From Prinia subflava (taxonomy: Eukaryota > Chordata > Aves > Passeriformes > Cisticolidae), in contig NC_086253.1 of assembly GCF_021018805.1 (NCBI RefSeq), forward strand, positions 13,022,735-13,086,734: a DNA stretch of 64,000 bases, in the 5' to 3' direction. Position numbers and translations under genes: made by a program. The notes beneath the pieces were generated by a model that was not told the origin of the DNA, made no database searches, and saw only the letters and a list, made by a program, of their open reading frames with translations. Of the stretch, positions 49,776 through 63,400 are shown in pieces (position 1 is the first letter of the stretch; every line of letters begins with the position of its first letter).

Positions 49776-52700
49776 ATATTGCTGATGCAAAAAAGGTTTC
49801 TAGTTTCTTTATAGAAAGCTCAGTGAGTAAAAGAATAGTCTACTTTAAAAAATAGGAAATAAATGCAATACTTATTAGTACAAAGCTAATAAATCTTAAA
49901 AAGGCTTAGCTGAGTGAGGATGTGACCCTGCCCTGAACTTATGATTGCAGAACTTATGAGATGAAATTTTCCAAATGGAAAAAAGGCACATGCATAATCA
50001 CTTAAAGGTTGAAACTATTTAGGTGGAATGTTTTTTATTTTTATTTGGAGAGAGGCAAAGTCAAGGCAGAGCACAGAAAGAAAAATGAAGATTTTATTAT
50101 TGCTTTATCCCTGAAAGGCTTAGTAAAAAATGTTTGTACCAAAGATCCCAAATTCTGCTAATTTTTTGTCAAAATCCAAGGTAGCATCTAAGCTACTTAC
50201 CCACGTAAAAGAAGATAGTACTGAATTAACTGATCTGAAATTTGTTTATTCATGCAAATGTTAAGATTTATATTTTTTAAATTATTTCCATTAGAGAGCA
50301 GGTGTTAGTAGAAAACAAACACTGTCAGAGTAAACCACTATTAAAAATACTGGAAATACCAGTTTTAATGATGGATAAAAATAAACTGGTCTGGATCCAG
50401 GTGTAGCTTTAGGTTAGACCTATGTTAGAGGGATAAGGGGATGCATAGATCAGCCTAAGGTCAGGTTATCATAGGGCATTTGATATTGATTTTTTGGGGG
50501 GCAGAGGTTTAACTCTCTCCCTGGAAAATCCATGCCTCAAATTCATGGCTGGTAGCCATTTCAAAGTACTGAAAGGTAAGTATGACACACAATAACTAAT
50601 ACCCCCTTCCAAAATGCCTTAAAAGGCTCATCAGGAAGGATTTTTTTCCAAGAGTACCCTGATAGTTTTTGGAATGAGGTCGGTAGCAATCCAGTGATCA
50701 ATGCCATGTTTGGCCACAGTTCTTAAATTATCCTATCCTATTAAGGCTTGATCTGAGAGTGGTTCATATTTGAATTTAATAACAAAGCAATGCAAGCTCA
50801 TTCTCAAAACAAAATTATAGACATTCTTCAAATAAGTGACAGCATGTTCCCAACACAGCTTGTGGCAAAACTGCCAAATGGTTAAGTAGGAAACATATTT
50901 AATAAGGACTGTGTAACAATATTAGACCTGAATTTACCTCAACCAGTTTGTCAAGGCAGCCAGAGGTGGGAGGTGAGGGACAAAGGAACAGTTCTTCCTT
51001 CTTGCAGTATATTTGTGGGGATCGCTGAAATTGTGGGCATGTATGAGCTGAAAAACACACATAATTGTTCTTATAGTTTGCTAAAGATAAAGCAATGTAT
51101 CCTGGAGCTACATAGTAAATCTTTGATTATATTATAGTCATATAGATGTTTTAGAACGTCTAAAGGAAGTCTTCATAAATTTTTGTTATGAAGATGTTGC
51201 AATAGAACAAACTAAAAATTGAAAGCTATATTTTCATAAGAAAAACTGAATTAAAATATCTGATACCATCACATGAACAGTTCTAAGGGCAGTTTTCTGT
51301 CAAGAAAAGGGCAATAAAAAGTTTGAACTCTGCCACCTGGTATCTTTGATACTCTGGGTTTAGTTAGTATGTAGCATCTCTAAACCTCTCATTTCATACT
51401 CTTCCTTCCTCTGTTACTCACCCTCTTCCATTGCTGAGATGTCATGGAGCTACAAATAATTGTAACACGACATTCATTATTTGTGAAACAGGGCCTCATT
51501 TACCTGCAGCACTTTGTGCTAGTTAAATGTGTAGAAGAAGCTTCTAGAACAGCTGTGTGGATAGCTCCTTGGAGAGCACGTCATAACTTCAAAAATGTGT
51601 AATAAATTCTTCCTGCTTTTAATTGCATGCTAAATTTAATTATTAGTAGGATTTCACTGTGTGGAGTCATTCTTCAGGAAAGAGTATCTGAGATTCAGCT
51701 ATTCATGCAGGATTAGTGGAATTTCTATTTATTCATAGATTTCAAGACAGTCAGGATAGATGGGTATTTCTACAGGGATAAAGTAATAGCATTTGCAACG
51801 CCTCTGAAAATTAATTAAAACTTCTTATAGGTAAATTAATGGAAGCAAGTAATGGACTGTGAAGACTCATGTTTTTAATGCATGTCCAGAGTGTGTTATT
51901 TGGGTATTTGGATGTTGTTCCAGTTGAATAATCGTTTGTTCATTCATATTTTCTATTTTTCAAATATTTAAAATTGCCTTTTAGCCAAGCAGGAGCACTC
52001 TACTCTTTATTTCCACTGGTAGGGGATTTGAGCATTGAGAGACCTAATTCTAAGTCAATTGCTCTTGCAGACCCATCAGAATGGAACTCCCTTCTTGATG
52101 GAATCACCATAAGGTCACACTTTTGTGTTTTTCTCTGCAATATATCAAAAGGAGAGCCTATTGATTTGATCTATTTTAATCCATTTCTAGGGTCACAAAG
52201 CTGAGTTGATTCAGCAATGGGAATCATGCAGAATTTTCAGACATATTTATCTAATCATGAAAGCACAGGTGCTTCTAAATTTCATCTGATTTACTTCTGT
52301 GTTATAATAGGTTTTCTTTAGACATATGCAAGAATGGAATGGGAAATGTAAATAAAAACATATCCCTTTTAATATCAAAGGGAAAAGATGCTATTTAGAA
52401 TAGACATTTGCTGGCATCAAAAAATTATTGAACTTTTGAGGTCACATAGTTCCAAATTTTCTCGTCTGACAACTCTGCAAACCATGTACTGGTTTGTCAT
52501 GTACTACAAAACAAATTCTAATTGGTACTAATGGAAATCAGTGAAATTTGTGTCAATTGTTGACAAGTAGGATGGAAGGAACAGTTAAAACTCTTCCAAT
52601 CCAAGTCAGGATTAAGCAATTATGCATTCACTAGGTTATGTAGCTATCAGTGCCAAGTTTCCTTTGTGAAAAGTGCATTCTCTTAGGAGCTATCTATAAA

Positions 52701-53201
52701 AGAATTAGCATTGTGGAATTCATCTCTTTCTTCTGTTGAGAAGTTACCATACTGAAATCTGAAGCCAGGTATTGCACAGAAATCATAAAACTGTAATACA
52801 GTAGAGCAATGTATGCAGATTGGAGTGCTGAGACATTTTCACTCCCAAAATCCATGATAAGGGAGGCAGGCATTCTACAGGTTAAATAAAACCAGAGTAA
52901 ATAAAGACTGAAGTAAGATATTTTTCCACTCTTTTAAAGAAGACTGAAAATTGTCACTGCCTTTACAAACCTTGTTGAGTTGACCCCCAGTGAAACTGCA
53001 GTTAAGTTTGCTGGTTTTGTTGCAGAATCACAATTTTAGCTGAAATATGGCTTTCTCTTGCCAAAGCCTATTTGCTCATGTAGTGCACCTGCTTCACCAC
53101 TGATGTCAGCTGAGCCCTGGATAGGGTGATTTCTGGATAAACACTTCTGCAGAACCAGCCAGAATAGGATGAAACTCAGGAGCATTTGCTCTCTTTCTAT
53201 C
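49776..53201. other. Intergenic DNA, no gene seen
   Basis: AT-rich unique sequence. The part at 51430-51700 has the even, low-repeat texture of a conserved non-coding block, but this cannot be tested by reading one genome. Confidence 0.4.
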
Positions 53202-53252
53202 AGGAAGAGAAAAAAGAAAAAGAAAAACAAGAAAAAAAATATAAAAGAAAAG
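53202..53252. repeat. A/G-rich low-complexity tract
   Basis: GAAAAAAGAAAAAGAAAAAC-type run of purines, followed by a GC-rich, C-skewed stretch to about 53520. Confidence 0.85.
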
Positions 53253-53522
53253 ATTATTCAAAAGGGACCCTCAGAAGCCATCTTAACCTGCCCCCCACTC
53301 AGCTGCACCTGGAGTGACAGAGTTGGTCCAAGCTGTGTCCAGTTCAGCCCTGCACACCACAAACAGCAGCTGGACACCCTGACCTGCCAGCGGCCACCCC
53401 ACTTGCAAAGCCCTCAGGAGCAGCCCCCAAACTTCCCCCACCTCAGGGCACCCTGCAGAGAGAGGATTCTACCCTCAGGGTGCAGGTCAGCCAGTGTCCA
53501 TGTGGTAAAGCAGGCATCAAAG

Positions 53523-53569
53523 TAGTCCCGACTAACTTTGGTCCTGACTAAATCTAGTCCTGGCTAAAG
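53523..53569. repeat. Three degenerate 15-17 bp tandem units
   Basis: TAGTCCCGACTAACTTT, GGTCCTGACTAAATC and TAGTCCTGGCTAAAG share the core .GTCC.G.CTAA and lie head to tail. Confidence 0.75.
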
Positions 53570-53768
53570 TAGCATGAGATGGGAAGATAATGGAGCATCT
53601 CTAGGCAAACCATTTAATGCCCAGCCTTCCTCTGTGCCCTGCAGCTGCCACTCATTGTGCTTGGGAAAGCCACAAATGTGGCTTGTTGGCCAAGAAAAAA
53701 ACACCTTTCTTTTGTGCTCAAAGAGCAGTTTAAACAGGTTATTTTCAAGATGTGGAAAACTTACTGCA

Positions 53769-54221
53769 GAATCATAGAAATTTTGATGACATAGAATTTT
53801 TGAAAAGACCTCTAATATCGTAGAGGGCAACCTTTAACCCAAAGCTGCAGTGTTCACCACTAAACTCTGTGCCCAAGTGGCACAACTATAAGTTTTTCAA
53901 AGACTTCCAGGAATGGTGACTCCATCACTTCCATGGACAGCCTCTTCTGGTCCTTGAATACCCTTTTAGTGCAGAAGCTTTTCCTAATATCCAATCTAAA
54001 CCTCCCCTGGAGCCAGCTGAGGCCATTTTCTCTTGTTCTGTCTCTAGTTACCTGGGAGAAGAGATGGACCCCCACCTGGCCACCACCTCCTTTCAGGGAG
54101 TTACAGGGAGTGATAAGGTCCCCCTAAGACTCCTTTTCTCCAGGATAAACACCCACAGCTCCCTCACTTCTCATAAGAGGAGCTCCAGCTCCTTCACCAG
54201 CTTTGTTGCCCTTTTCTGGAC
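53769..54221 (-). mobile_element. CR1 LINE 3' fragment, about 450 bp
   Basis: Landmarks in order on the plus strand (the reverse of CR1): gaatcatagaaattttgatg, CACCACTAAACTCTGTGCCC, GAATGGTGACTCCATCACTTC, TTTTCCTAATATCCAATCTA, AACCTCCCCTGGAGCCAGCT, GAGGCCATTTTCTCTTGTTC, GTTACCTGGGAGAAGAGATG, GATAAGGTCCCCCTAAGACT, CTTCACCAGCTTTGTTGCCC and TTTTCTGGA. The 5' end is truncated at about 54221. The 3' tail seems to have two CATAGAA boxes. It belongs to a CR1 variant distinct from the copy at 29540-30527, with many substitutions. Confidence 0.9.
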
Positions 54222-55699
54222 AATAAGTTCTTTCCATTTCCCTGGTTTTATGCTATTCATTACCACTGTATCATCACCTAGGTAGCAATGTGTGTCCCCA
54301 GTGCAGAAGGATGCTGCTGATAATTCTGTATTTGATGAATGGAACATTAATTTTGTTTTCTTTTTATTATTCTTTTTTTTTCTGGAGAACGGTATGTTGT
54401 ACAAAAATTCATTAAGAATTTGGGTTTTCCAATAAATAAGCAGGTCTGCAGAATATTCCTGAATCTCTTCACCTTATTATTACTTGTTCTGTGTTGTCTT
54501 CTACAAAAGTATTCTCCTGAATTTCCAGCTTCCAGATTCAGGGTCTGCTAGCTTCTGGCTGGCATCAGTTCAGTAGTACAGAGTGCTCTGTAAAAGGCAC
54601 AACTAAAGCCCAACTCATTCTTCACTTCTCCTTTGCATTTGCTCTGGAGAGAGGAAGAAAGAAAGAAAACTAAGCAGAAAGAATGTAGAATGATTCCTAT
54701 TCATCTGTCTTTGAATGCAAATTATCCTCTGCAAGCTGGAGAAGCTGATTTTACATCATTTTACGTAAAAGAAAGAAGCACAGGCCAGGCAGGATACATA
54801 CTAAACTAAACCCAAAAGTTACTCCAGCACAAAAACCAAATCTAAATCTGCTGAAGTCTTTCTGTTGAATCAAAATAATATTTTTTTACTAATTAATTAA
54901 TGCTAGCTCTAAAATGTGATAGGTCCTGTAGATTTGTCTTTAAAATAGCTATGAAGACTAAAAAGATAAAATGGAAAAGTGATAGAGAATAAACGAACAG
55001 AATTTTAGATCCCACAGACCACTGTTCAGGCTATTAAAATAAACTGAAATATTGCATAATTTATGATGTAGAGTTAAAATAATCGATTTCAAAAATTAAA
55101 CAGAGTGAAAGGGTTAGTAGGAGTTTATTAGAGTTGAGCAGCATACGGCATTTTTAAAGAAATTTATGTTATGCTTTCTAAGGAAAGTTTCTGAATTAAA
55201 TTTAATGAGCAGAGAAAATGTACTCATCAGTATGGTTCCCAGTGATTGCAGGTAACCTGAGATGAAAGAAAAAAATAAATGGGCTTCTAGAAGTTCTGGT
55301 AATTTTTGCTTAGATTCATCTTATTTTATTTCAGCCATCAAAAAAGATACAGCTCTAATCTAAACTAGTCATCCAGGCTCACTCTGTAGTCAGTGGAGAG
55401 AAAGAGCTGTCTCCAGAGAGCTATTCATTTTATCCTAATATCGAGGAGATGAATTACCTTTTTTTCAGTGTCCATCTCTCTTCACTGAATACAGAGGACT
55501 GTAGATGGTTAATTTAGACCAAGGACACAATTTATTTCTCCAGTCCTTTGTTCTCTGAAGTACAGATATCTAGCATAAGGATTGGGCTACAGCAATTCAA
55601 GGCTTTTAAATTTTTTTTGACTTTAGGAGGCAACCCAGTGAGGATTTCATGGTTAGTGTCTCTGGAGGCATCAACAGAGCATCTGTCAGCAGGGCTTAC
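54222..55699. other. Intergenic or intronic DNA, no gene seen
   Basis: AT-rich sequence with a GAAA-type run at about 54652-54668. Nothing else is recognised. Confidence 0.4.
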
Positions 55700-55768
55700 C
55701 TGGTGATTGTGTAAATTCCTTTGTGGCTGCTCTCCCAACTGCTGAAAGCACCCAGTGCCTCCCATCAT
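55700..55768 (-). CDS. Candidate ATG exon B (MMGGTGCF...)
   Basis: Minus-strand open stretch of 23 codons starting MMGGTGCFQQLGEQ and ending HNHQ at an ideal donor (CACCAG|gtaagccc). It ends in phase 0, as the 36941-36999 candidate in its phase-0 frame would require. The second ATG has the better context (A at -3, G at +4). An acceptor-like ggtgctttcag within it means it might instead be an internal exon starting at the following CAG. No similarity supports it, and it competes with candidate A at 39370-39393. Confidence 0.2.
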
Positions 55769-56720
55769 AGAGACTGGGCTCTTGTTGTTATAAATCCATG
55801 TTTATCTGGACTGTTCCATAGTCTGAACCCAGAGTGCCTTCTGATTTGGGCTATGAACAGGTGACAAAAACACTCAGTTGAAAGCAAAGAAAGTGCAGGG
55901 TCCATGTGGCTCCTCCATCTGCCACCTTGTGTTCCCTCCCTCCCTCGCAGTACAGGTGCAGGTATTTTCATACAGGCTGTCGGTGCAAACCTCCTGCCAT
56001 GTTTTTTGTGTGTAGCATGAAAAACAAAGATTATAAATGCTAATCACTAACATTTATCAGTTATTTTATTTTTCTTTTTATGTCAGGTTTCGCTTGTGGT
56101 GAGAAATCAACACTTCATCTGTTGGTGCTAATTAGATTGTGTCATGATCCCCACAGCAATATCACTTCTGAAGCACGTTTTTTAGGGAGCTGAGTGAAAT
56201 GCCAGATGTCAAAAGTTCAGATTAAGACCAGTAATCCAAAACCTGAGATTTAGCCACCCTTTGACAACTTAACATTTCTGCTTAAGCATCGGAGAATACT
56301 TAAGAAACCCAAACCTTCACCTTTAGTTAAATTGAAATTTCTAAATATCAGTGCTTTAATAGTCTTTAAATAAAAATGACAGTGAAGCACGAAAGGACTT
56401 TATTAAATCTGGCATATTGTGTTGATAGGGCAAACAGAGTAACACAGGAGAAAACTGAGAATGAAAAAGATTTTCTGAGTAAAATGATCAAATTCTTCCC
56501 CTTTCCATCCTTTTCCTTTATGTACATGACTCAAATTCAGTATCACACATCAATATACTAGCAATTTTTTTAAAGGAAGGGACATATTGGTAGGCAGAAG
56601 GAATACAAATTTCTGTGAAAGAGTATTACAGCCCTGATTTTGAAAAGATGTCCAACATTATGCTTCAGGGCTTAAGTTGTTCTGTTCATGTTGGCAACTG
56701 GGGGACTGGCAGAGACAGCA

Positions 56721-56763
56721 TTTTTTTTTTTTTTTAAATTTTATTTAAATTTTTTTTTTTTTT
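56721..56763. repeat. Double poly-T tract
   Basis: Fifteen T, then AAATTTTATTTAAAT, then thirteen T. Confidence 0.9.
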
Positions 56764-59700
56764 AATCCAGCATGGAACTCCTTACTTTGACTGCTTGGAT
56801 TGCTGATTGTGCAAGTTGAAAATTGAAGTAGAGAGAATTGAGGCTGGGGGGAGGAAAAGGGGAGAGAAGGAAAAGAAATAACATAGAAATTGAGTATGAA
56901 GTGTGGAAGTTGTGTAGCAAATGAAAAAGGAAGCATAGCAGGGTCGTAGGGAGATGTTAGATGATTCTTCACAGAGACACATGCATCTATGAGAGACAAA
57001 CTATCCTTTCCATTACACCTCCCCCTCTCTTGTCCCACAAAACCCACTTATAGTTTGGTTTCAACATGTATTAGTACTCTACAATTTTGATATGTCCATG
57101 AGGAACATTGCCTCAGCAAGTGATGTTGGGACCAAGACTTACATTTCCTGTATCTAATTTAGATTTAGTGATTTCAAAATTATATAGCAATGGACTAGGA
57201 AAGCTAGTTTGTGCTTTTGTCCTCTGGGACTTCAAAAAAGATCTTCTTTGCATTGCATTCTTCCAGGAAATCATCTCTTTGTCATCTTCTGCTATTAGTA
57301 CCTGTGCTGAACCATACACTCAATATGACACTCAAGCAGAGAACTAGTATATCTGAGATCCTTAAGCAAAATATTCATTGTCAAAACAAAATTTCCGGGC
57401 TTAAGATGGAAGTTTTTCTTGTCTAAGTGAGTTTAACTGCTAATTAGTACTGAATTCATGCTAACTTGTGGTTCACAGTGTCTTTAAAAGATATTCGAGT
57501 AGAAATCTTGTGCCAGTGAATCTTTCTCTTTATTTATCAAGACAGGGATAGAAGGTTCCTTTATTATGGAGCTGTTATTAGTATCTGAGCTAAATAACAC
57601 ATACACACAAAGCAGTTTTGAGGATGCTCTTTACACTTCCTGTCAGTCTAAAGAGATTTTCTTTCTCCACAGCAGCAGTTTTGAACATTTTCACAGGTGA
57701 CCTTATTTCCAGTGTCCTGACCTTATTTCTGAGATCTGTCATCATGCATTAATTAATTTTATATTCCTTAAAAAAGCTTTAATAAATAAAGGTAAAAGCT
57801 TAGCAAAGCATAAGTGAAAGTCAGAGATAGTACAGATCTGGTTTGGTTTTAGTTGTATGAATGGGAAATAAGATGGCTGGAAACTGTCATCAGCAGAGGG
57901 AATCAGAAATAACAGATGAGTTAGGGCTTTTCACAGGGAAAGTTTGCAAGGCATTTTAATTCAAAATAGACCAATAGGTTTCTTTTAAAACATGAAATAA
58001 TTTAAAATTATTAAAACTTAAAATATGTGTATTTATTTGTCTTATGTGGTTGAAAATCATGTAATAATATTCACTTACTTCATTCAGAGTGAGAAATTAA
58101 TTCTGCTTTACAGACATGATTATAAAGAGATGCTGTGCTTTAAAATGCTATTTACCTTGCACTAAACTTATGTTCAGGAACAGCTTCTAATTTCCATTGA
58201 ATTCACTCCCCTGGGTCTTTGAAACTTGTCTCTAAACTGAAGTTAGCTGCCTTTCCAATGACATGGTGACTCAATAATGATATTCAAGTTAATATTTGCA
58301 GTTTTGAGTACAAACATTTCTTTTTTTGTTTCTTATCCAGGCACTCTGAGTTTATACTCTTTTGCATGTAAACTGTCTGTTTTTATCTGCAAGGTACTAT
58401 TCTTTATTTATCACTGTATTTGAGACTATTATTTTAAGTGAAGCTCTTTGAAAGACAAAGGCTTCTTTGGCAGCTGTTGGTTCCCAAGTTCATGACTTTA
58501 CTGGTAATTTGTATGACCTCAAGTGGCCTTATATTTATTTTTTGGGAACTCTTGGTTTAGCACCTGAGAGTTTTAAGAGCTAGTTTTAAAGCTGGTTTTA
58601 TTCCTTCCATTTTGTTTTCATTCTATAAATAAGTTTTATTTTATGTTCATTTATGGGATTTTATTAATTCCATTTATAAATTTTATTTGTTGCTTTTTTT
58701 TTCTCTTCCTTCAAAGCGCTTGATCTGCATTACACCTGTTAAAATAATTAGGGAGTACTATCTCAAACTATAAAACATATCTGCTTTATGCTGTTTTCAG
58801 CATAAAATTCTGCTTTTAATTTGGTGATAATATTTGCCAAAGGACATACTTTCTTCAGATATCCTTGGAGGGGACAATGCATCCTTATCATAAAATGCTG
58901 AAAGAGAACCAGAAAAATCCTCAATGTGTGCAATACCTATTTGCTAGCAGTTACATTTCATGACCTCCAGTAAAATGAAGATGGAAAATGTACCCAGTAA
59001 CCACAGGTATGTTGCAGTACCACTTGACTATCGTGTGCCTTTCTTGGGTTTTATGTCCCTTTCTTGGTTTGCCTGTATATTGTCTAATCTGTGCATGCAG
59101 TTCACACTTTATATGTAAAATATATGTAAGTATTTAAATTACAAATTCAGAGCTGTGTCAGGAAAACTAGTGTTGGTACAAACCCTCCCACATAAGCAAA
59201 ATCTATATTAAAACACTGTATTCTCTTGCACAGAGGGGAAAAAGTCATAACACTGACATTTGGTGTTGTGCAATAGGAAAAGTAGAAATGGGAGGAATGT
59301 ACATAATCAGTCCTCTCATGGAATTAAGAAGAAACAGAGAATGCCAGTGATTATTTCAAATGAGGAAAGAAAGGCAAGGATTGTCAATATGTGTAAGACT
59401 TTTATGTGAAATAGGAACTGAACAATTCAGCCTTGTCTGATGAAGTATCACATAAAGCTTTGGGATACTCTTACTTGAAAAGAGAATGAAGGAAGGGGAC
59501 TCATGGTTTTTAAAGTCCTCCTGTTATCTTTCAGAGACACTCATAAGGTAAAATAACAGTGTATAGTCCTGTAATAATTTTCAGAACTTATATGTGTTGA
59601 CATGCATCTGGTGTATCTGTACTGAGCATGTCACAGCTCACAGCAATGTAACCCACATTAGTAACTAATACACTCAGTGCCACTACTATGCCAGTAAATT

Positions 59701-60334
59701 TGTGGGCTTTGTCTCATATTCCCATGCCTGGTATAGATACTGAGCCTCTAGAAATGGCATGATTCCATATAAACTGAAACATAACTGGTAGGCTCACTCT
59801 GATGATGTCAGGAGAGACATCCACAAGGGAGAGAGAGAAATGGATGTAGAAGAAAAAGGAGTAACAATGTAAATTTCAAGAAAAATCTTATCGTTTAAGC
59901 TGTGATAAATCTACCAGTGACTTTGGTCAAGTGCTACTCAAAAGTCTCAAGCTAATAGGAGTTGAAAGGCTCTCCAGCTCCAGTACTGGACATCAGTATT
60001 TGGATTATAGGAATCTGATTCCTGTCACTAATGTTATCTGCTCTGGACAGCCTTGGACCTTTGAACAAGTTTTCATTGCAGCACAAGAAAGGTAAAATCC
60101 AGGCTGAGACCTGATGTTTACTGAAGTCAGAAACCTGTTGATTAAGAAAGCTGTTAGGTTAAGGTGATGGCATAGTCTGTTGCATTCTTTTCCTTCATGT
60201 AAAATTTACACTGTCATGGAAATGGTAATGGCATGGGTTCTCAATGCCACTCTGTCAGTTTTAAAAGGTCACTATTTATATTATTGAGCACTGTACATTC
60301 CATACAATTTACATAATGACTCTTCATAATTTCA

Positions 60335-60432
60335 GTGTAACTTTAAGTTAAAGTTACAACTTAAAGTTGTAACTTTAAGTGTAACTTTAAGTTAAGTTGT
60401 AACTTTAAGTTACAACTTTAAGTGTAACTTTA
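60335..60432. repeat. Cluster of alternating direct and inverted GTAACTTTAAGT units
   Basis: The unit GTAACTTTAAGT and its complement ACTTAAAGTTAC alternate for about 98 bp. Arms 60348-60362 and 60364-60378 are perfect 15-bp complements around one base. Arms 60394-60405 and 60407-60418 are perfect 12-bp complements around one base. Direct copies of GTGTAACTTTA flank and separate them. The region could fold into two adjacent hairpins. Confidence 0.95.
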
Positions 60433-63400
60433 TCTTATCTATAAATAGATCTGAGATAGCTGTTAAATCTTGCATGTTGCAGGACTCTGCTCAGACTATG
60501 CTCTTCTCAAAAAGAATCAGAAATCTGGTTGTAAAAACTTACTAAAATGCTGAGCTGAATGTATTGACAACTTTTTAATTGTCATATCATTCTGTAAGAA
60601 TTTGATATAGTCTGACACAGTTACTGGTTTTCATTTGGAAGTAGAGTTTTGTGGTGTGTAGGCTGCTTTCCTGAGATCTCTGGAGCTGTCAGGGTTTGAG
60701 CATCCTGTGTCCATGCTACTAAGCAAAGGAGGGCCGAGAAGGAGCCATTAGTACTCAGCATAAATGCAAATGACTGGATCATGGCTGAATATCTTAGGAC
60801 TGCTCTCCCCTATAGAAGAACTGGTTGAAAGGTGCTGGCTGGACTGAACTGAAGCAAAGGCAATGCTGTCTAACAATGAAATGATGCAGATGATTTGGGA
60901 TCCGCTCCCTCTTCCATTTGTATATTTTGTTTTCTTACATTGCTGGCTCAAATTTCTAATGAAATCAAAGTGATTTATATGTATTATTTATTATTTACTT
61001 TTTAGTATTACATCTATTACAAAGAGAACCAAAATATGATTAAATTAAAGATGTAATTAACTTACTAGATCAATGGTTCCCATTAGTCACATCAACAAAT
61101 AGATTTAGTGGATAACCATTTTTGTTTCGACTGTATGGCTGTAGCTGAAAGATACTCCCTCATTTTAATTCCCTCTTGATGAAACTTAAGGAAAGACTCC
61201 CAGATACAGTGTTTTAAATCATGAGGGTGCTGATCCGGTGAAAGTATCTAAAGATCATAAATTTACACTGGATTTTTATTCTTAGAACATGAACAAAGGG
61301 ATTAAAGCTTGCTGAATCCTCTAGAATAGAAAGGCTGTAAAGGAACTGTGAATCCTACTTGATCTCTCAAAGAAGTTGCCTTGTAGATTGTGGCCACTTG
61401 TTAAAAGGCATATAAAGCTGAATATCTGTAATCCTAGAAGAAAAAGCATTTAAAGATAGACATTTTTGAAAGAATTGTAGAGATTTGAGGAGACAGAGTT
61501 GTAAAAGGAAAATGAGAATTTTTAGAGTCAAAGCCTTGAGGATCCAGGAGCTATTAAAAAAAAGTTGTCTTTATTTCTATTCATGATAAAAATCTGTGGT
61601 CATAGAGAGCTATGCAAATGGCTTCATTTTAGTTCTCTCACTGGTGTTCCTTTATTTCTGGTAAAAATCCAGTAGTCCCAGGAGATCTGGGTGCAATAGG
61701 GATGCATTATTTTATCCATAGATTTTCGAACTGTGTAACCAACACTTTCTCAGGAATAATCAGATGAGAAAGCAAGCTATGGAACTTTTGGAAAGGTGTC
61801 ACTGTTACATTTTTGGAGACTGGCTTTTAACATCCAGGTCAGTGCCCAAATAGTCTATATCCTTCCACTGAGTGGAGTGTGTTTGTTTGAGTGTGTTTTG
61901 CTGAAAGCAGGATCGCTTCACCTTGAAAAATCACAGATTGAGAGCGCAGGGGTAATATAGAGAGAGTGTAGAGTACTTATCATTTGTGATAAGTGATGAG
62001 AAGCCAGTGAGATAAAATAACTGAGCCTTTTCTTTCTTCAATAAATAGATACATATTTATGGAAAAAGGATAATTTTAAAGTTATTTCCAGTTTAATGAA
62101 TTGTTTGTTTATGTTCAGCTATGAACCTTACAGTTATATGCAAGTACCTCATGCTGTGTCCCTTATTGTAAATTATCAGTGCCATGATTTCTATGAGATA
62201 AGTAAGATGAAGTTTACCATATTGAATTGGTATCACAAGTCTTTGCTTTGAATTATTCATTTAATACATTTTCAGTTGGGGCAGATTTTTTGAAAGCTAT
62301 TTCTTTAGTCACAGTAAGTGTGGGTATGAGATATATTCATTTGAGCTTTTATACACGTTAGTAGAATGAATATATAGGAAAGAACAGTAACACCAACTGC
62401 ATCAGTTTTAGTATAACATTTGCAAGTAGGTCAAATAATTGCAGCAATTACTTTGGTTAGTTAAAATTAGGGAGATAGAAAATTGCTTAAAAATATTTAT
62501 CAGTTTAGAATAGGATGTGAGAGAAAATATCCAATCCAGTTTAAGGATGACAAGGAGTATGAGAAGGTAGAATATAGGAATAACCTGTCCAGAATCAGGC
62601 TTGGATACCAGTGATAAAACACTGGAGAAAAATATCATTGTAATGTCAGCGACTGTTAATAATCAGCAGCTCAGTTTTATTTCTAAACTGAAGGTGGAAT
62701 GTGGCCGTGACACATGGGGTGCACTTGTTTTTTTGTGGTAAGTGCTCAGTGTGTGTCTAAGCTTGACCAGGCAAACCTGCTATGATGTATTCCACAGAAG
62801 GTTTGTGACAAACTCTGGAAGACTTGTGAGTGGAAAAGATGACACAGCAATTAAGGACTGTTGTCTTTTACTGCCTCAGAACTGCTGGTCCAGTGCCTCA
62901 CAACAGTAGACTGTCTTCTCAGGAGTAGTTCCAGCTGCTTTAAATATTCATCTTGCCTGTGCAGAAGAAAGAAAGGACTGCTTTTCTCAACAGGAGAACA
63001 GATTATTATCCCAATCCTGCAATGCTTTTAAAAGACAAAGATGCAGAATATTCCTTGGTTAAGCCTGGCTTAGCACATGTCTGTGCTCCCTTGTTTTCTA
63101 GTCTGTTTGTCTAAAAGAAGCCATAATGAGGAATTTAGAAAGCTGGGCAATAACTACTGAAAGGTGACTTGATGTCATTCTGAGTTTCGGATGGCACAGA
63201 AATAATGTCATGACTCCCAGCATGATGATGAAAATGAGAGCAATCTTTATTCTTCTGCATTGTCTTTATAGAGTACTCCAGTACAAAATCATATGACTGG
63301 TCTTCAGAGTTTACACTCTTTTGTAAACACCTTTTCCAGTAAACATGTTGGAAAGACACCACCTGCTGATGGTTTTTCCCTTCCAAGGATTGTTTTGGTT

